A stretch of 64,000 nucleotides of DNA from Leishmania mexicana MHOM/GT/2001/U1103 (taxonomy: Eukaryota; Euglenozoa; Kinetoplastea; Trypanosomatida; Trypanosomatidae), in NCBI RefSeq assembly GCF_000234665.1, contig NC_018324.1, forward strand, positions 2,798,944-2,862,943, read 5' to 3'. Position 1 is the stretch's first letter. The number at the start of each line of letters is the position of its first letter. The notes below the pieces were generated by a model. It was not told where the DNA came from and did no database searches. It saw only the letters and a program-made list of their open reading frames with translations. This document shows, piece by piece, positions 36,176 to 46,139 of the stretch. Position numbers and translations under genes: made by a program.

Positions 36176-37966
36176 ATGGAGGAGCGCAAGACCGCGTCGG
36201 GGAGCGCGTACTACCTCCCTTCACCGATGCTGCTGTCGCAGAACCAGGGTGAGGAACGGGTGAAGTTTGTTGTGGTGAGCGGTGGCGTGTGCAGCTCTCT
36301 CGGCAAAGGTGTCACGACCAGTGCCATCGGTGCCCTGCTGCACGCTTCCGGCTACCGTGTGTGCAGCATCAAGATCGACCCTTACATCAACATTGACGCA
36401 GGTCTCATGAGCCCGTATGAGCATGGTGAGGTCTACGTGCTGGAGGACGGCGGTGAGGCGGACCTCGACCTCGGCAACTACGAGCGCTGGATGTCGGTGC
36501 ACCTGACCCGCGACCACAACATCACAACTGGCAAGGTGTACCAGAAGTTGCTAACGAAGGAGCGCGCCGGGGGGTTTTTGGGCAAGACGGTGCAGCTCGT
36601 CCCGCACTTCACGAACGAGGTTGTGAACCACATCTTCAAGATCTGTCAGACACCCATGGGCAGCTCGAACAAGCGGCCGGAGATTTGCATGATTGAGCTG
36701 GGTGGCACGGTGGGCGACATGGAATCGCAGCCCTTTGTCGAGGCACTGCGCCGGCTGCGCTACTCGATTCTGCCAGAGGACTTCTGCCTCCTGCACACAA
36801 CCTACCTGCCGGTGTTTGGCGGGACGCAGAAAACGAAGCCGACGCAGCACAGCTGCCGCGCGCTGCTCTCGCTGGGCCTGCAACCCGACTTTCTCGTGTG
36901 CCGCAGCGAGCAGCCTCTGGCCGCGGATGTGAAGGCGAAACTGTCAGATCAGTGCGGCGTTCAGAGCAAGGACATCATCGGCGCCCCCGACGTGAACTGC
37001 CTCTACCAGATTCCCGTCAAATTTGTCGATCAGGGCTTGATCGATCGCCTCTTGCACAAATTGCGCCTGCGGCCAAACATGCCACCGCCGGACGCCCCGA
37101 CCTATCAAACCTTCAAGAAGTTCTCGGATATTCTGCAGAACCCGAACAACCAGAAGGTTCGCATTGCCTTTGTCGGCAAGTACGTGACAGGCGGGTCGGA
37201 TGCGTACTTCTCTGTGCTTCAGTGCTTCGAGCACTGCCAGCTTGCCCTCGGCATCAACGTCGAGGTCTTCTACCTGGAGAGCGAGCAGCTAGAGGGTGAA
37301 AACGCCGAGGAGGCAAAGGCGGCGCTGCTCGAGTGCGACGGCATCTTCGTCCCTGGCGGCTTTGGTGTTCGTGGCATCGACGGTAAGGTGAACGCTGTGC
37401 GGTTAGCTCGCGAGCACAACATCCCATACTTTGGCGTCTGTCTCGGCATGCAGGTCGCCCTGATCGAGTTTGCCCGCAGCCAGCTCGGCTGGGAGGACGC
37501 GAACAGCGAGGAGTTCGACCCCTCCAGCACGCGCCAGGTGGTGCGCATCATGGACGCCGACCGAGAGCGCATGGGTGCCAACATGCACCTTGGCGCACGT
37601 GAAGTGCACATTGTGGAGCCGCACTCGCGCATGAGCACCATCTACTCCGGTGCCAAGGTTGTGCTAGAGCGCCACCGCCACCGCTATGAGGTGCACGGCA
37701 AATACCTGAATGATCTCCGCAAGCAGGGCCTCGTCATCTCCGCCGTCTCAGACCCCGACGCCGGGGCGAACCTGCGCGTCGAGGCCATTGAGAATCCGTC
37801 GCTCAAGTTCTTCTTTGCCGTGCAGTTTCACCCCGAGTTCGTCTCCACCCCGCTCGACCCCTCGCCGCCGTACTTGGCCTTCTTCGCAGCGGCCGCTGGC
37901 AAGGAGGTGAATTGGCCCGCGGAGTGCGCCGCGCGCCGCCTGCCCGCCTCGGCCCAATCGAGCTAA
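36176..37966 (+). CDS. CTPS: CTP synthase
   Basis: 596 aa from ATG 36176; a TTG at 36161 in frame is not a plausible start. It makes CTP from UTP, ATP and glutamine. The synthetase domain (residues 20-300) begins KFVVVSGGVCSSLGKGVTTS, with the P-loop-like lid, then IKIDPYINIDAGLMSPYEHGEVYVLEDGGE, the conserved nucleotide and Mg-binding block. A class I glutamine amidotransferase domain follows (315-590), with the nucleophile Cys422 in YFGVCLGMQVALIEFARS, the oxyanion loop in PGGFGVRG, and the catalytic His/Glu in FFAVQFHPEFVS. The residues expected for activity are all visible. A 20-residue N-terminal extension and a short C-terminal tail are the only additions. It is essential for nucleotide supply in related parasites because trypanosomatids salvage cytidine poorly. 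Confidence 0.97.
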   Translation: MEERKTASGSAYYLPSPMLLSQNQGEERVKFVVVSGGVCSSLGKGVTTSAIGALLHASGYRVCSIKIDPYINIDAGLMSPYEHGEVYVLEDGGEADLDLGNYERWMSVHLTRDHNITTGKVYQKLLTKERAGGFLGKTVQLVPHFTNEVVNHIFKICQTPMGSSNKRPEICMIELGGTVGDMESQPFVEALRRLRYSILPEDFCLLHTTYLPVFGGTQKTKPTQHSCRALLSLGLQPDFLVCRSEQPLAADVKAKLSDQCGVQSKDIIGAPDVNCLYQIPVKFVDQGLIDRLLHKLRLRPNMPPPDAPTYQTFKKFSDILQNPNNQKVRIAFVGKYVTGGSDAYFSVLQCFEHCQLALGINVEVFYLESEQLEGENAEEAKAALLECDGIFVPGGFGVRGIDGKVNAVRLAREHNIPYFGVCLGMQVALIEFARSQLGWEDANSEEFDPSSTRQVVRIMDADRERMGANMHLGAREVHIVEPHSRMSTIYSGAKVVLERHRHRYEVHGKYLNDLRKQGLVISAVSDPDAGANLRVEAIENPSLKFFFAVQFHPEFVSTPLDPSPPYLAFFAAAAGKEVNWPAECAARRLPASAQSS

Positions 37967-40393
37967 GCGTGCAGGTAGCGTCTCGACGGGGGAGCAGAGG
38001 GGCGGGGCGGGGCGGCGCTCCTGTGGAGCGTTCTTTGGTGGTGCGGGGAGGATGGCGGTCTCTGTTTTTGTGTGGTTGAAGAGCGGCGGCGTGGGGTAAG
38101 AGGACAACAAAACCCCTGATGTGGACGAACGGGATGAAGCGAAGAAGGACTGCGCGGCGCGCTCCGTGAAGGGCCGTTTGTGTGTGTGTGTGTGTGGCTC
38201 TCTCTCTTGTGTGCACGCCTATCGCTGACCTGCGAACATATGCGCGGTCACTGCACACGCCGATGTGCCCCCCCCCCTCCCTCCCCGAGGAACGCACTCC
38301 TCAAAGGCAATGAAATATATAAAAAAGAAAAGTGCGGTGCCTGAGATCGACGCGCGTGCCGTCTGTCATCTTCTGCGGTGCAGACGGTCCCCGTCCTCGG
38401 TCTACTGCCGGTGTGTCGCGATGGCTGCTGGCGTCCTTCGTTTTTTCGTGCGCTCCTCCCTCTCCCCCCCCCCACAACCACACACAACCACACACGTCGA
38501 ATTGGCGTAGGCGCCGGAACACGAAAACGTGACGAGGGTGCCCAAGGAAAGGTAGGTTGTGTTTTTTTCTCACCAGACCTTTCTCCCCCCCCCCTTTCAC
38601 CCCGAACACGCGAACGGGTGCAGCGGGGGACGGCACGGGGACCATCCTGGGAGACGGCGTGCTGTCGTCGCCCCATTTCGGCTCTGTTTTCTTTGTGTCC
38701 TTTTCTGCTCTCCATTCGAAACGGATGTGTGTATCGCTGTCGTTCAACAGAGGCGAAATGGACGTAGTAAGAAGGGAAGAGGAGGTCGGGTGACGTCAGC
38801 GAGGGAGGGGGGCCGCGTCTCTCCTCAACCACACTAGAAAAGCAATACTGCCAACACACATACATAGAGAATGGACGCAAAACGTTTTTTTATTGCATAA
38901 GTGAACACGACGCGCCGCAGATGGCTGTGTCAGTGGCGGAAGAGGGGCTTACGCTTTGAGTGGCTTTGAGTACCCACCCCCACCTTCTGCAGCACCGCGA
39001 AGGAGTGAGCTGGGTCGGCAGCAGTGCAAACTGCGAAGCACGGCGTAGGAAGGGAGGATGCGATCGGGGAGCCGGCGGAGGGGAGCTATCTTGATGCCAC
39101 ATTTTTTTTTCTTTTTCTTTTTGCTATGCTGAGCTGACATCCGTGGGTCTCTTGGTCGCCCCTCCACACTCACCAGCCCTCTCCCTCCCTCTCCTCCCTT
39201 GCTTCTGTCTCGCTGCCCACGTTCTGGGTGCGATGGGATTCCTTTTCGCTCTCGCTCGCTCCTGCTGCGTTCACTGGTTTCGGCGGGCACAGAAGGATGG
39301 CGAGATGGCGGAAACGATCGTTTTGACAAGCGGAAGACAGGGGGTGCACAAAATCCACTCGCCGAACGGAGGGCCCTGCACACCGCTGGGCAACCCAGCA
39401 AGGCAGCGGAAGGAAACCACTCTGGTGCCCCTCTGCGTGCCCATGTCCTGCATCTATGGGGGAGGGGAGGGGGAGAAGAAGATGAGGAGAAGGGAGGGGG
39501 AGGGGGTTGTGATGGTCGGGTACCAGTGCGTGATGGGTGACCTCCCTTTTCGTTTTTTTTTATTTGGGGGCTGTAAGCAAGGATGGATACCATCCGTTTC
39601 ATGTTGCAGCGAAGCTCTGACATCTCCCACATCTGCGCGTGTAATATCTATAAAGATGGCGGTAACGGTTTTCACTGACACAACGGCAAATATGAACACA
39701 CGAATCACGTCAAAGGTGTTCGCTCTTGCGCGGTAGGCATGCGGCTGATGCAAGGTGGTCCGCTGTCGATGGCGGCCGGGGGTATCGCCCTCAAGGCAAG
39801 AACTCGGCTCTCAATCGTTTTCTCTGTGGGTGGGGGGGGTTGGATAAGAAGATGCGTGCGCAGCTCGTACCACGCTCAGATGGAGGCATTCCGTCTCCCT
39901 GCCCCTCCCACCAACCCGCTCTCCGCCAAAAAAAGGAAACGTCATCACGCTGTCCTCGTACGCTCCTCTCTCTCTCTGTGTGTGTGTGTGTGCTTCGTCG
40001 ATTCGCTTTCCGTCCTTCCGTTGCTTCCATTTTGAAATACAGCAGCCTTCGCAAGTGACGTTGTCTTGTGTGTTTCGCTCCTCTCTAAATCCTCCCCCCT
40101 CGCTTGTAGTGGCGGCGAAGAAAAAAGGCGACAGCTTCAGTGGGCCATCAACATAGATACATACACCGTCATCCCCCACCCCCACCCTGTCCGTCTCTCA
40201 CCAGCAGTCCAGGCTCACGTTCGCTTTGGCGCGTGAGGTGTGCAGTCAGCAGAGGTGTGCGTAACCACTTCGTGTTCTCGCGTCGCCCCTTCTCCCCCCT
40301 CCCTTCAGGGTCTGTATCGGACTTCATTCGACGGACGCAGATCCGTCGTGGATCTACGTCGGTCCAACTCTGTGTGCGCTCCGGATTCGTGCA
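37967..40393 (+). other. Long (2.4 kb) spacer, no gene seen
   Basis: The longest ungapped spacer of the window. It holds TG tracts (about 38178-38196 and 39968-39992), C-runs near 38264-38276 and 38584-38596, and A-rich stretches at 38320-38333. A T-rich run lies at 39103-39122. Open frames on both strands are low-complexity. It may contain the 3'UTR of CTP synthase or an unrecognised non-coding RNA. Confidence 0.5.
40284..40308 (+). promoter_or_regulatory. Predicted trans-splice acceptor for the 840-aa membrane protein
   Basis: CT-rich tract ending in TTCAG (AG at 40307-40308), 85 nt before ATG 40394. Confidence 0.55.
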
Positions 40394-42916
40394 ATGGATG
40401 CCGCTGAGGGTGGCGGCACGCACGTCATTGAAGTGGTAAGTGACGACTACTTCCCCTCTGAAATCGATGAGAGAGAAGCCCAGCAGCAGCTTAGCGGTAG
40501 TGGTTCTCGTGATGGCGGCGCATCGGCGCAACTGGGTGTGACCTCGGCCAGCTGGCGGAAGCTCGAGGCATATATCTACTCGGATGCCGCGGTATTGGAT
40601 CTACGGTCACACACATGGATTTCCATTCCCAGCGCCGAAGCGCGGTGGCGCCGCTGGCGCCTCATGAACTGCATGCTCGAACAGAACCCACCCACCCCCA
40701 TCACCATTACGGATCTTTCTTCGTCGCTGAAGCCAAGCAAGGCAAGTTTCCGCGTGGCGCCTCAGGAAGGCATTGCTCCCACTGCCGACCACCAGACGGC
40801 AAAGACGCCGCCACACGCCGCTGCTGCTCCGCCCCCTTCGGCTTCCTCCACTCCCTCGTCGTCTTCATCACCCACTGCCAGCACGAGTATACTCGCTACA
40901 AACGCCTCGCAACACGACGCTGCTTCCCCGAATGTGGCACGCGAGAGTGAAAGCGTCACGGTGGGCCGGAGTTCGCTGGACGTGTATGTGCTCAGTGATG
41001 CAAAGGTAAAGACCAAAGATCAGCATCCGCCGACGATGGCGCCAGACTCAGAGGGCGCTCGGAACATAACGAAGTGGCGACTGGCCAACGCGCCGTACTT
41101 GGCTCGTGGCTTCACAAGTGACGTGTTTCCGCCCGAGTGTCGCCAACTGCTCGAGGACTTTCCCATGGGTGCGCAGACGGAGAACTGGAGCATGTTTGTT
41201 GTGGCGGCCACGCTCAGTTTTTATCAACGGCAAGCACACACGTGGGCGACCTCGTGGTGGACGTGGAGTGCCGAGCTAGCTGGCGGCGGCGGCAGCCTGT
41301 TCAGCCGGTGGCTGACTGCACCAAGTACAGCTGCCCCCGTGAATGGAAGCGTTTTGGGTATGGCAGGGAGCGTCACCAGCGCTGCTGCTGACACCACCGC
41401 TGCCAACGCCGCTGCTTCAGCGGTGCTTGCACCACTGGTGGGCGTGGCGTATGCTGTGCGCATTCTGCTCCTCTGCGTACTGTACGCTCTACGCAGCCTG
41501 CTACGCGCTGGGCACCTTGCGGGCGCCCGACTTGTACGGTTTGAGACGTCGTCCACTCTTCCAGCGAAGGACTCCATCATGTGGACCCTTGCCATGAACA
41601 AGGTTTGGCGACTGCAGGTGGAGTTGATGCTCGCGAGCACTGCCTTCATCCTGCTTGTTGTGTGCGTGCTAGTCCTCCTGCGCTACCGCAAGTACACACA
41701 GACGTTGGAGTCGTGGGAGGCTGAGATGGCGCGCCACACTGCGGGAGAGGCGGCGAAGTGGACGGCGCAAACGGATGTCCGGCAGCGAGGAGTGGGCACC
41801 CCAACGTCCGCGACCGTTCACGCAGGAGAGCCCCTCTACGACAGTGCGAGCAACGGCAGCGGCGGCAGTATCTTCCAGGTTCCCGTGAAGCCGTCCTCGA
41901 CGCCTCTGAGTGGCCAAGGGAACTTTCGAGCGGCGTCGGACAGCACCGCCAAACTCCAGGATAAGCCTTTTTGGTACGTCGACGTGGAGAATGAGGCTAG
42001 CGAGGGCGCAGCCTCCTCTGGCTCATCCCCACGCCGCCGGTCCGAAAGCAGCGATAGCGGCACAGACGACACCTTAATAACTCAATCCTCTGGCGAGCTG
42101 CCTCAGGACTCTTTCCGCGGTCGTGGTGGTGCTGCTGCCGGCGGCGTGGACGTAGTCGCAGGCAGCACAGCTGTGACACCAAAGTTACCTGCTAGCCTTG
42201 CCTCACTGACCGCGAACCTCTCGTTGCCGCTAGTGATTAGTGAGCCGCGGCGTGGAGGTGTGGGTGGCATGTGCAGCAGCAACAACAGCGGCGCCGCTCC
42301 CGCTGAGCGGGGCAGATCCCCATGGATGTCGACAGTGCTGGAGTCTTCGAATGCGTCCGACAGACCGGGCAACCTAACGCTATCGTGGAGGCACGCCATG
42401 CCACTGCAAGCTTCTGAAGGCGCATCGAGCGGCTCCGCAACGCCGCGGAGAGTGGAAGTAGCGCTGCGAAACAGAACGTTCAGTCGAACAGCAGAGCGGG
42501 CCCAGTGGGTGTCCGATGTCTTCTCCGCCTCCACGTCTGTTGATGAGGGCGCAAGCGCGGGTGAAGACCAGGCCATCGCTAGAAGAGCGTCGCCTACATT
42601 TTTCACGGATGCGTCACTGGCATTTGGAGCTGCCACCACAGGGGATGCTGTCGGTCTCGAGCCACGCGTAGAGCAAGGCACCTGCGCAAACGACAATGCT
42701 GGTATGGACCAGGACAAGAAGAGGGAGGACGACACGGAGGCGGGGCGGCAATCACTGCAGCCCGCGCGCACTCCCAACGGCAAGGCACTGTACTCGCTCC
42801 CGCCTTGCCCAACTGCCGCCTGTGAGGATGAGACACGTGGCGCAACCCAAACCTTTCACGAAGGTGCGCTGGCGGCGTTGGTGTCGATGGATAACGATCA
42901 TGAACTGGGAAGATAG
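40394..42916 (+). CDS. Unrecognised membrane protein with a long disordered tail
   Basis: 840 aa, ATG at 40394. The N-terminal part (1-100) has a folded-looking core, WRKLEAYIYSDAAVLDLRSH, then SAEARWRRWRLMNCML. A Ser/Ala/Pro-rich linker follows. A compact segment at about residues 225-290 (FTSDVFPPECRQLLEDFPMG, then NWSMFVVAATLSFYQ) precedes two predicted membrane helices, near 345-370 (VAYAVRILLLCVLYALRSLL) and 409-432 (ELMLASTAFILLVVCVLVLL). The last ~400 residues are disordered, rich in Ser, Thr, Gly and Ala, with patches such as ASSGSSPRRRSESSDSGTDD that look phosphorylation-prone. No family is recognised. A two-pass membrane protein with N- and C-terminal regions on the same side, the long tail facing the cytosol, is the simplest model. 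Confidence 0.75.
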   Translation: MDAAEGGGTHVIEVVSDDYFPSEIDEREAQQQLSGSGSRDGGASAQLGVTSASWRKLEAYIYSDAAVLDLRSHTWISIPSAEARWRRWRLMNCMLEQNPPTPITITDLSSSLKPSKASFRVAPQEGIAPTADHQTAKTPPHAAAAPPPSASSTPSSSSSPTASTSILATNASQHDAASPNVARESESVTVGRSSLDVYVLSDAKVKTKDQHPPTMAPDSEGARNITKWRLANAPYLARGFTSDVFPPECRQLLEDFPMGAQTENWSMFVVAATLSFYQRQAHTWATSWWTWSAELAGGGGSLFSRWLTAPSTAAPVNGSVLGMAGSVTSAAADTTAANAAASAVLAPLVGVAYAVRILLLCVLYALRSLLRAGHLAGARLVRFETSSTLPAKDSIMWTLAMNKVWRLQVELMLASTAFILLVVCVLVLLRYRKYTQTLESWEAEMARHTAGEAAKWTAQTDVRQRGVGTPTSATVHAGEPLYDSASNGSGGSIFQVPVKPSSTPLSGQGNFRAASDSTAKLQDKPFWYVDVENEASEGAASSGSSPRRRSESSDSGTDDTLITQSSGELPQDSFRGRGGAAAGGVDVVAGSTAVTPKLPASLASLTANLSLPLVISEPRRGGVGGMCSSNNSGAAPAERGRSPWMSTVLESSNASDRPGNLTLSWRHAMPLQASEGASSGSATPRRVEVALRNRTFSRTAERAQWVSDVFSASTSVDEGASAGEDQAIARRASPTFFTDASLAFGAATTGDAVGLEPRVEQGTCANDNAGMDQDKKREDDTEAGRQSLQPARTPNGKALYSLPPCPTAACEDETRGATQTFHEGALAALVSMDNDHELGR

Positions 42917-43278
42917 TCATCTGCTCTTCTCACCTTGAGGGGGGAAGGTCATCGTCGTGCGCTGGCATGCGAATGACCGTCGCCGCGGATGCGGCGCGCG
43001 ACCCCACACGGCTCCACTTCGCCGTGTGTTCATGTGTCTCCCCGCTCTGCGCATAGCTGCACACCCCTTCCCCCGTCCGCCTACCCGCCCGCCCCCTGCC
43101 CCCCCCAATAGGCACAAGCCCACGCTTCAACTGCTCGCGTCTGGCTGCTGGACGCTTCGAAATATGTGCATCTATATATTTCAACACGTCTGCTCTCTTC
43201 GACGGAACGTCAGTCGAAGTCCACTCTACCCCGGATCCGTCACAGGTGCCTCATCCGCACGGCGCAAAGCATGTCGTT

Positions 43279-43560
43279 GGCACACGCGTGACAGCAATGC
43301 GCCTACTCATTCATGTGAGAGTACGACCCCTGCCTCAAGCTCGACTCACCCACCCACCCCCGCCTCGCAGCTGGCTCTGGCGCCACGCCGTGCGGGGAAT
43401 CACCGCCGGCATCCGCAGCGATGCATCGCTCTCGCCTCCCCTTGCGTCGTGGGTGCTTGACCCTCTCACCACCAGAGGTGGTCTGGCATGTGGCAGGGAC
43501 ATAAGGGGCTGCTTGGCTTCCACCCACACAGAGAGAGTGGGTGTGCTGGGCCGCGTGATT
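43279..43560 (-). mobile_element. SIDER-like degenerate retroposon, antisense, internally deleted
   Basis: In reverse complement this copy matches the relic at 9474-9799. The core, including GCGATGCATCGCTCTCGCCT in + strand form, is at about 43372-43440, and the terminal block (CAATGCGCCTACTCATTCAT) at about 43295-43314. The element's 5' side extends further here, to about 43560, including a short palindromic stretch near 43469-43482. Relative to the first copy, 171 bp are missing at the point where the two matching blocks meet (about 43365-43370). It lies antisense in the spacer before the MORN gene, and element-derived sequence would be transcribed in reverse. Boundaries are approximate. 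Confidence 0.6.
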
Positions 43561-44540
43561 TGACGCCCTGAGCGGGTGCCCTCGGGCCGTGATGACGGCC
43601 TCCAAAACGTTTATGTGCGTAGAATAACCTTTTTTGTTGCTTGTGTGGTGAGGTCGTGCGATCCTCGTGTCGTTTTCGCCCGTTGCGCATCGGTGGCCGA
43701 TCTCTCTGTCACTGCCTCTGTGTGCGTTAGAGGGGGGAGGGGGGGTGGCGTGGCCAGTCTACCGGTTCCAGCGTGTATCTCTGTCCGCCTGTGCGCCCTC
43801 AATTCCTTGCGCCTCTTTTTTTGTGCACACAGACGCACAGCTGCGATCCACGAGTACATCTATGCGTATTCCTTCATCGATTCCCTCTCCGTGCCCACTT
43901 CACACATGTGCGCATCTTCCCACCCCACCCTTACAGCTTATCAAGGCCTCCCATGACGGCCTTGCTTTCGCACTCGCTCTCCCGACCGGGTGTGGGTAGG
44001 TGTGTTGTGTGTTCATTGTGGGTGTTTGTGTGTGTGTGTGCACATGCCATCACCACGGCCTCTTCATATCACAACCACGAGGATGACAGAGGCAGCAGGG
44101 CCAAATAGTTTGCCGACGCACCCGTGCGCAGCACCGGGTACTCCAACAGCTAAGACAGAAAGGAGATTGGGATAGCGCTGCACCCGTGGCGCGTAGGGCA
44201 CGCGGCGGGGGGGGTGCATCGCTCATCCCCTTGCCCCTCCCTCTCTTCCCCACTCACGTGATCCCTCTCCCCCCTCCCTGCGTTCTCCGGAGACGTCTGC
44301 TGTGCGGATACGAAGGGGAAGCAGACAAAAGAAAATGGGGCGAACCTCTGCCACCTTCTCTGTGCTCTTTGCTGATGCTCCTCCCTGCCCTTTCCACCAC
44401 CACCACTCTCTCTCACGCCACCATCTATCTATCTATATATATATTTACAACTGCATACACACACACGCACGCACGCATCTCATGCCTTCCGCTACAGAGT
44501 ATCACCGCATGCTCACCCATCAACGGACCCTGCGTAGCAG

Positions 44541-44596
44541 CCTTCTCCCGCTTTCTCATCCCCTCCCCTCCTCGTCTCTCATCGGCATCCGAACAG
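44541..44596 (+). promoter_or_regulatory. Predicted trans-splice acceptor for the MORN gene
   Basis: Strong C/T-rich tract followed by GAACAG (AG at 44595-44596), leaving a 22-nt leader before ATG 44619. Another AG lies two bases downstream. Confidence 0.55.
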
Positions 44597-44618
44597 AGTC
44601 AACTACCAAGGTACAGCC

Positions 44619-45914
44619 ATGAGTGAACCCCACGTCCCCACCGCTGCCGCGCAGCAGCCCTCTGCAGAAACAACCGCTAACGCTCTCCTCGCAGCAGACC
44701 CGACTGTGCACACGAACCCGCAGGCACCGCTGCCCCCGGCCGCGTCTGGTGCCGCCACCGCCTCTGCTAGTGTGGCGGAAGCGAAGCCGGTGACTGCCAC
44801 GCTGTCAGACGTAGCCGACTCAACGGAGCCGTTGCTCATGGGCAAGGTTGTGTCCTCAGCGATCGGCCATGGGCGCTCGCAGCCCTGCACCTCTGACCTC
44901 AACGCTGCTCAAAGCGGTGCAGGTGCCCCAGTGGGTGCTAATGTTGGCGAGCAGGACAGGTGCCCTTCACCCGCGAAATCGACGTCGTCTTCCTCTTCTT
45001 CGCGCAGTGGCGACGAGTCCAGCGAGGAGGCGGCAGACTTGGAAACGAAGGAACTCGTGTTCGACTTTGGACGCTACGTCGGCCAGGTGAATCCGCGGAC
45101 GGGACTCCGTCATGGCCACGGGTGTCAGCACTACAACAACGGCAACGTCTACACGGGCGAGTGGCGTGATGGCACCCCCGACAGCTTTGGCGAGAAGCGC
45201 TACGGGAACGGGGATGTCTACCGCGGCAACTGGTGCCAAGGGAAGCGCTCCGGCCGTGGTGTGTATTCCTTTGCACAGGGAGACAGCTACGAAGGCATGT
45301 ACGCGGACGACAAACCGGAGGGCCAGGGCACCTACTCCACCCTCCAAGGAGATCGCTACGCGGGGCAGTGGAAAGCTGGGCAGAAGCACGGCAAAGGTCG
45401 CGAGACTCTCGCGAATGGGCAGGTGTTTGTCGGCAACTGGCGTTACGGCAAGAAGCAGGGTCGTGGCAAGCTCTACCTTCCCGACTCTGAGAAGTGCATC
45501 TGCGGAATATGGAACGACGACAAGTTCTTTCGCGAGCTCACGGCCAACGAAATGGCCGCGGATGGCGCCGAAGACGTTGTGGGCGAGTTTGGCGCTCAAC
45601 ACAATCCGTCCGCGTCGTCTGTGGCGCTGCCACAGACAAAATCCCTTTCATCCAACGCGAGCATAGCTGATCGTGTGCTCATGGGGGTGACGGCGCTGGA
45701 AAACCGCATGGAGTCGCTCGGGAGAGCGCTGGAGAAGGTGATCACAGGCGGTGACGGAGACAAGAACGTGCATGTGCCACGTGCCGCAGCCGTTGGGACC
45801 GCTGGTTCGACGGCAGGCGATGTAGCCGTCTCAGAGGAATATGCTGAGCCTCAGGCGCAAAGCTTCGTCGTCAACAGCCACCAAGCGAATGACGAGGACG
45901 GTGAACAGGGCTAG
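44619..45914 (+). CDS. MORN-repeat protein
   Basis: 431 aa, ATG at 44619. Residues 1-145 are disordered (Ala/Thr/Pro, with a Ser/Glu-rich patch STSSSSSSRSGDESSEEAAD). From about residue 150 to 310 there are about seven MORN units of 23 residues, for example YRGNWCQGKRSGRGVYSF, YAGQWKAGQKHGKGRETL and FVGNWRYGKKQGRGKLYL, with the Y-x-G-x-W / G-x-G pattern. A short helical C-terminal segment follows (DRVLMGVTALENRMESLGRA, residues 349-368), possibly a coiled coil for oligomerisation. MORN proteins commonly act at membranes or in axonemal structures (for example radial spokes). The seven-unit run resembles RSPH1-type and related proteins, but nothing ties it firmly to them. The function is not assigned. 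Confidence 0.85.
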   Translation: MSEPHVPTAAAQQPSAETTANALLAADPTVHTNPQAPLPPAASGAATASASVAEAKPVTATLSDVADSTEPLLMGKVVSSAIGHGRSQPCTSDLNAAQSGAGAPVGANVGEQDRCPSPAKSTSSSSSSRSGDESSEEAADLETKELVFDFGRYVGQVNPRTGLRHGHGCQHYNNGNVYTGEWRDGTPDSFGEKRYGNGDVYRGNWCQGKRSGRGVYSFAQGDSYEGMYADDKPEGQGTYSTLQGDRYAGQWKAGQKHGKGRETLANGQVFVGNWRYGKKQGRGKLYLPDSEKCICGIWNDDKFFRELTANEMAADGAEDVVGEFGAQHNPSASSVALPQTKSLSSNASIADRVLMGVTALENRMESLGRALEKVITGGDGDKNVHVPRAAAVGTAGSTAGDVAVSEEYAEPQAQSFVVNSHQANDEDGEQG

Positions 45915-46039
45915 GCGGTGGTGGCGACACAGACGGAACCACGTCGTTTCGGACCATCCCCTACACTGCTGCTTCTATGGCCACACCATCAGCAGTGGTA
46001 CTCTCAGCAGCACGCGGTAATCACCCAACGTGGAGCGAG

Positions 46040-46139
46040 NNNNNNNNNNNNNNNNNNNNNNNNNNNNNNNNNNNNNNNNNNNNNNNNNNNNNNNNNNNNN
46101 NNNNNNNNNNNNNNNNNNNNNNNNNNNNNNNNNNNNNNN
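46040..46139. other. Assembly gap of 100 N
   Basis: Exactly 100 N, the usual placeholder for a gap of unknown length. It lies just upstream of the retroelement relic, so the true amount of element sequence missing is unknown. Confidence 0.99.

Larger units (their letters stand above)
42917..44618 (+). other. Spacer with antisense SIDER-like relic
   Basis: Contains the inverted SIDER-like copy at about 43279-43560, a TG tract near 44020-44042, and a (TA)n/TATC stretch at about 44426-44450. An acceptor lies at 44595-44596. No additional gene is supported. Confidence 0.55.

Noticed and set aside
38949..39632. 227-codon minus-strand frame in the long spacer
   Set aside because: Built from homopolymer and Pro/Ser/Lys-rich translation of pyrimidine tracts; no protein-like features or acceptor on that strand.
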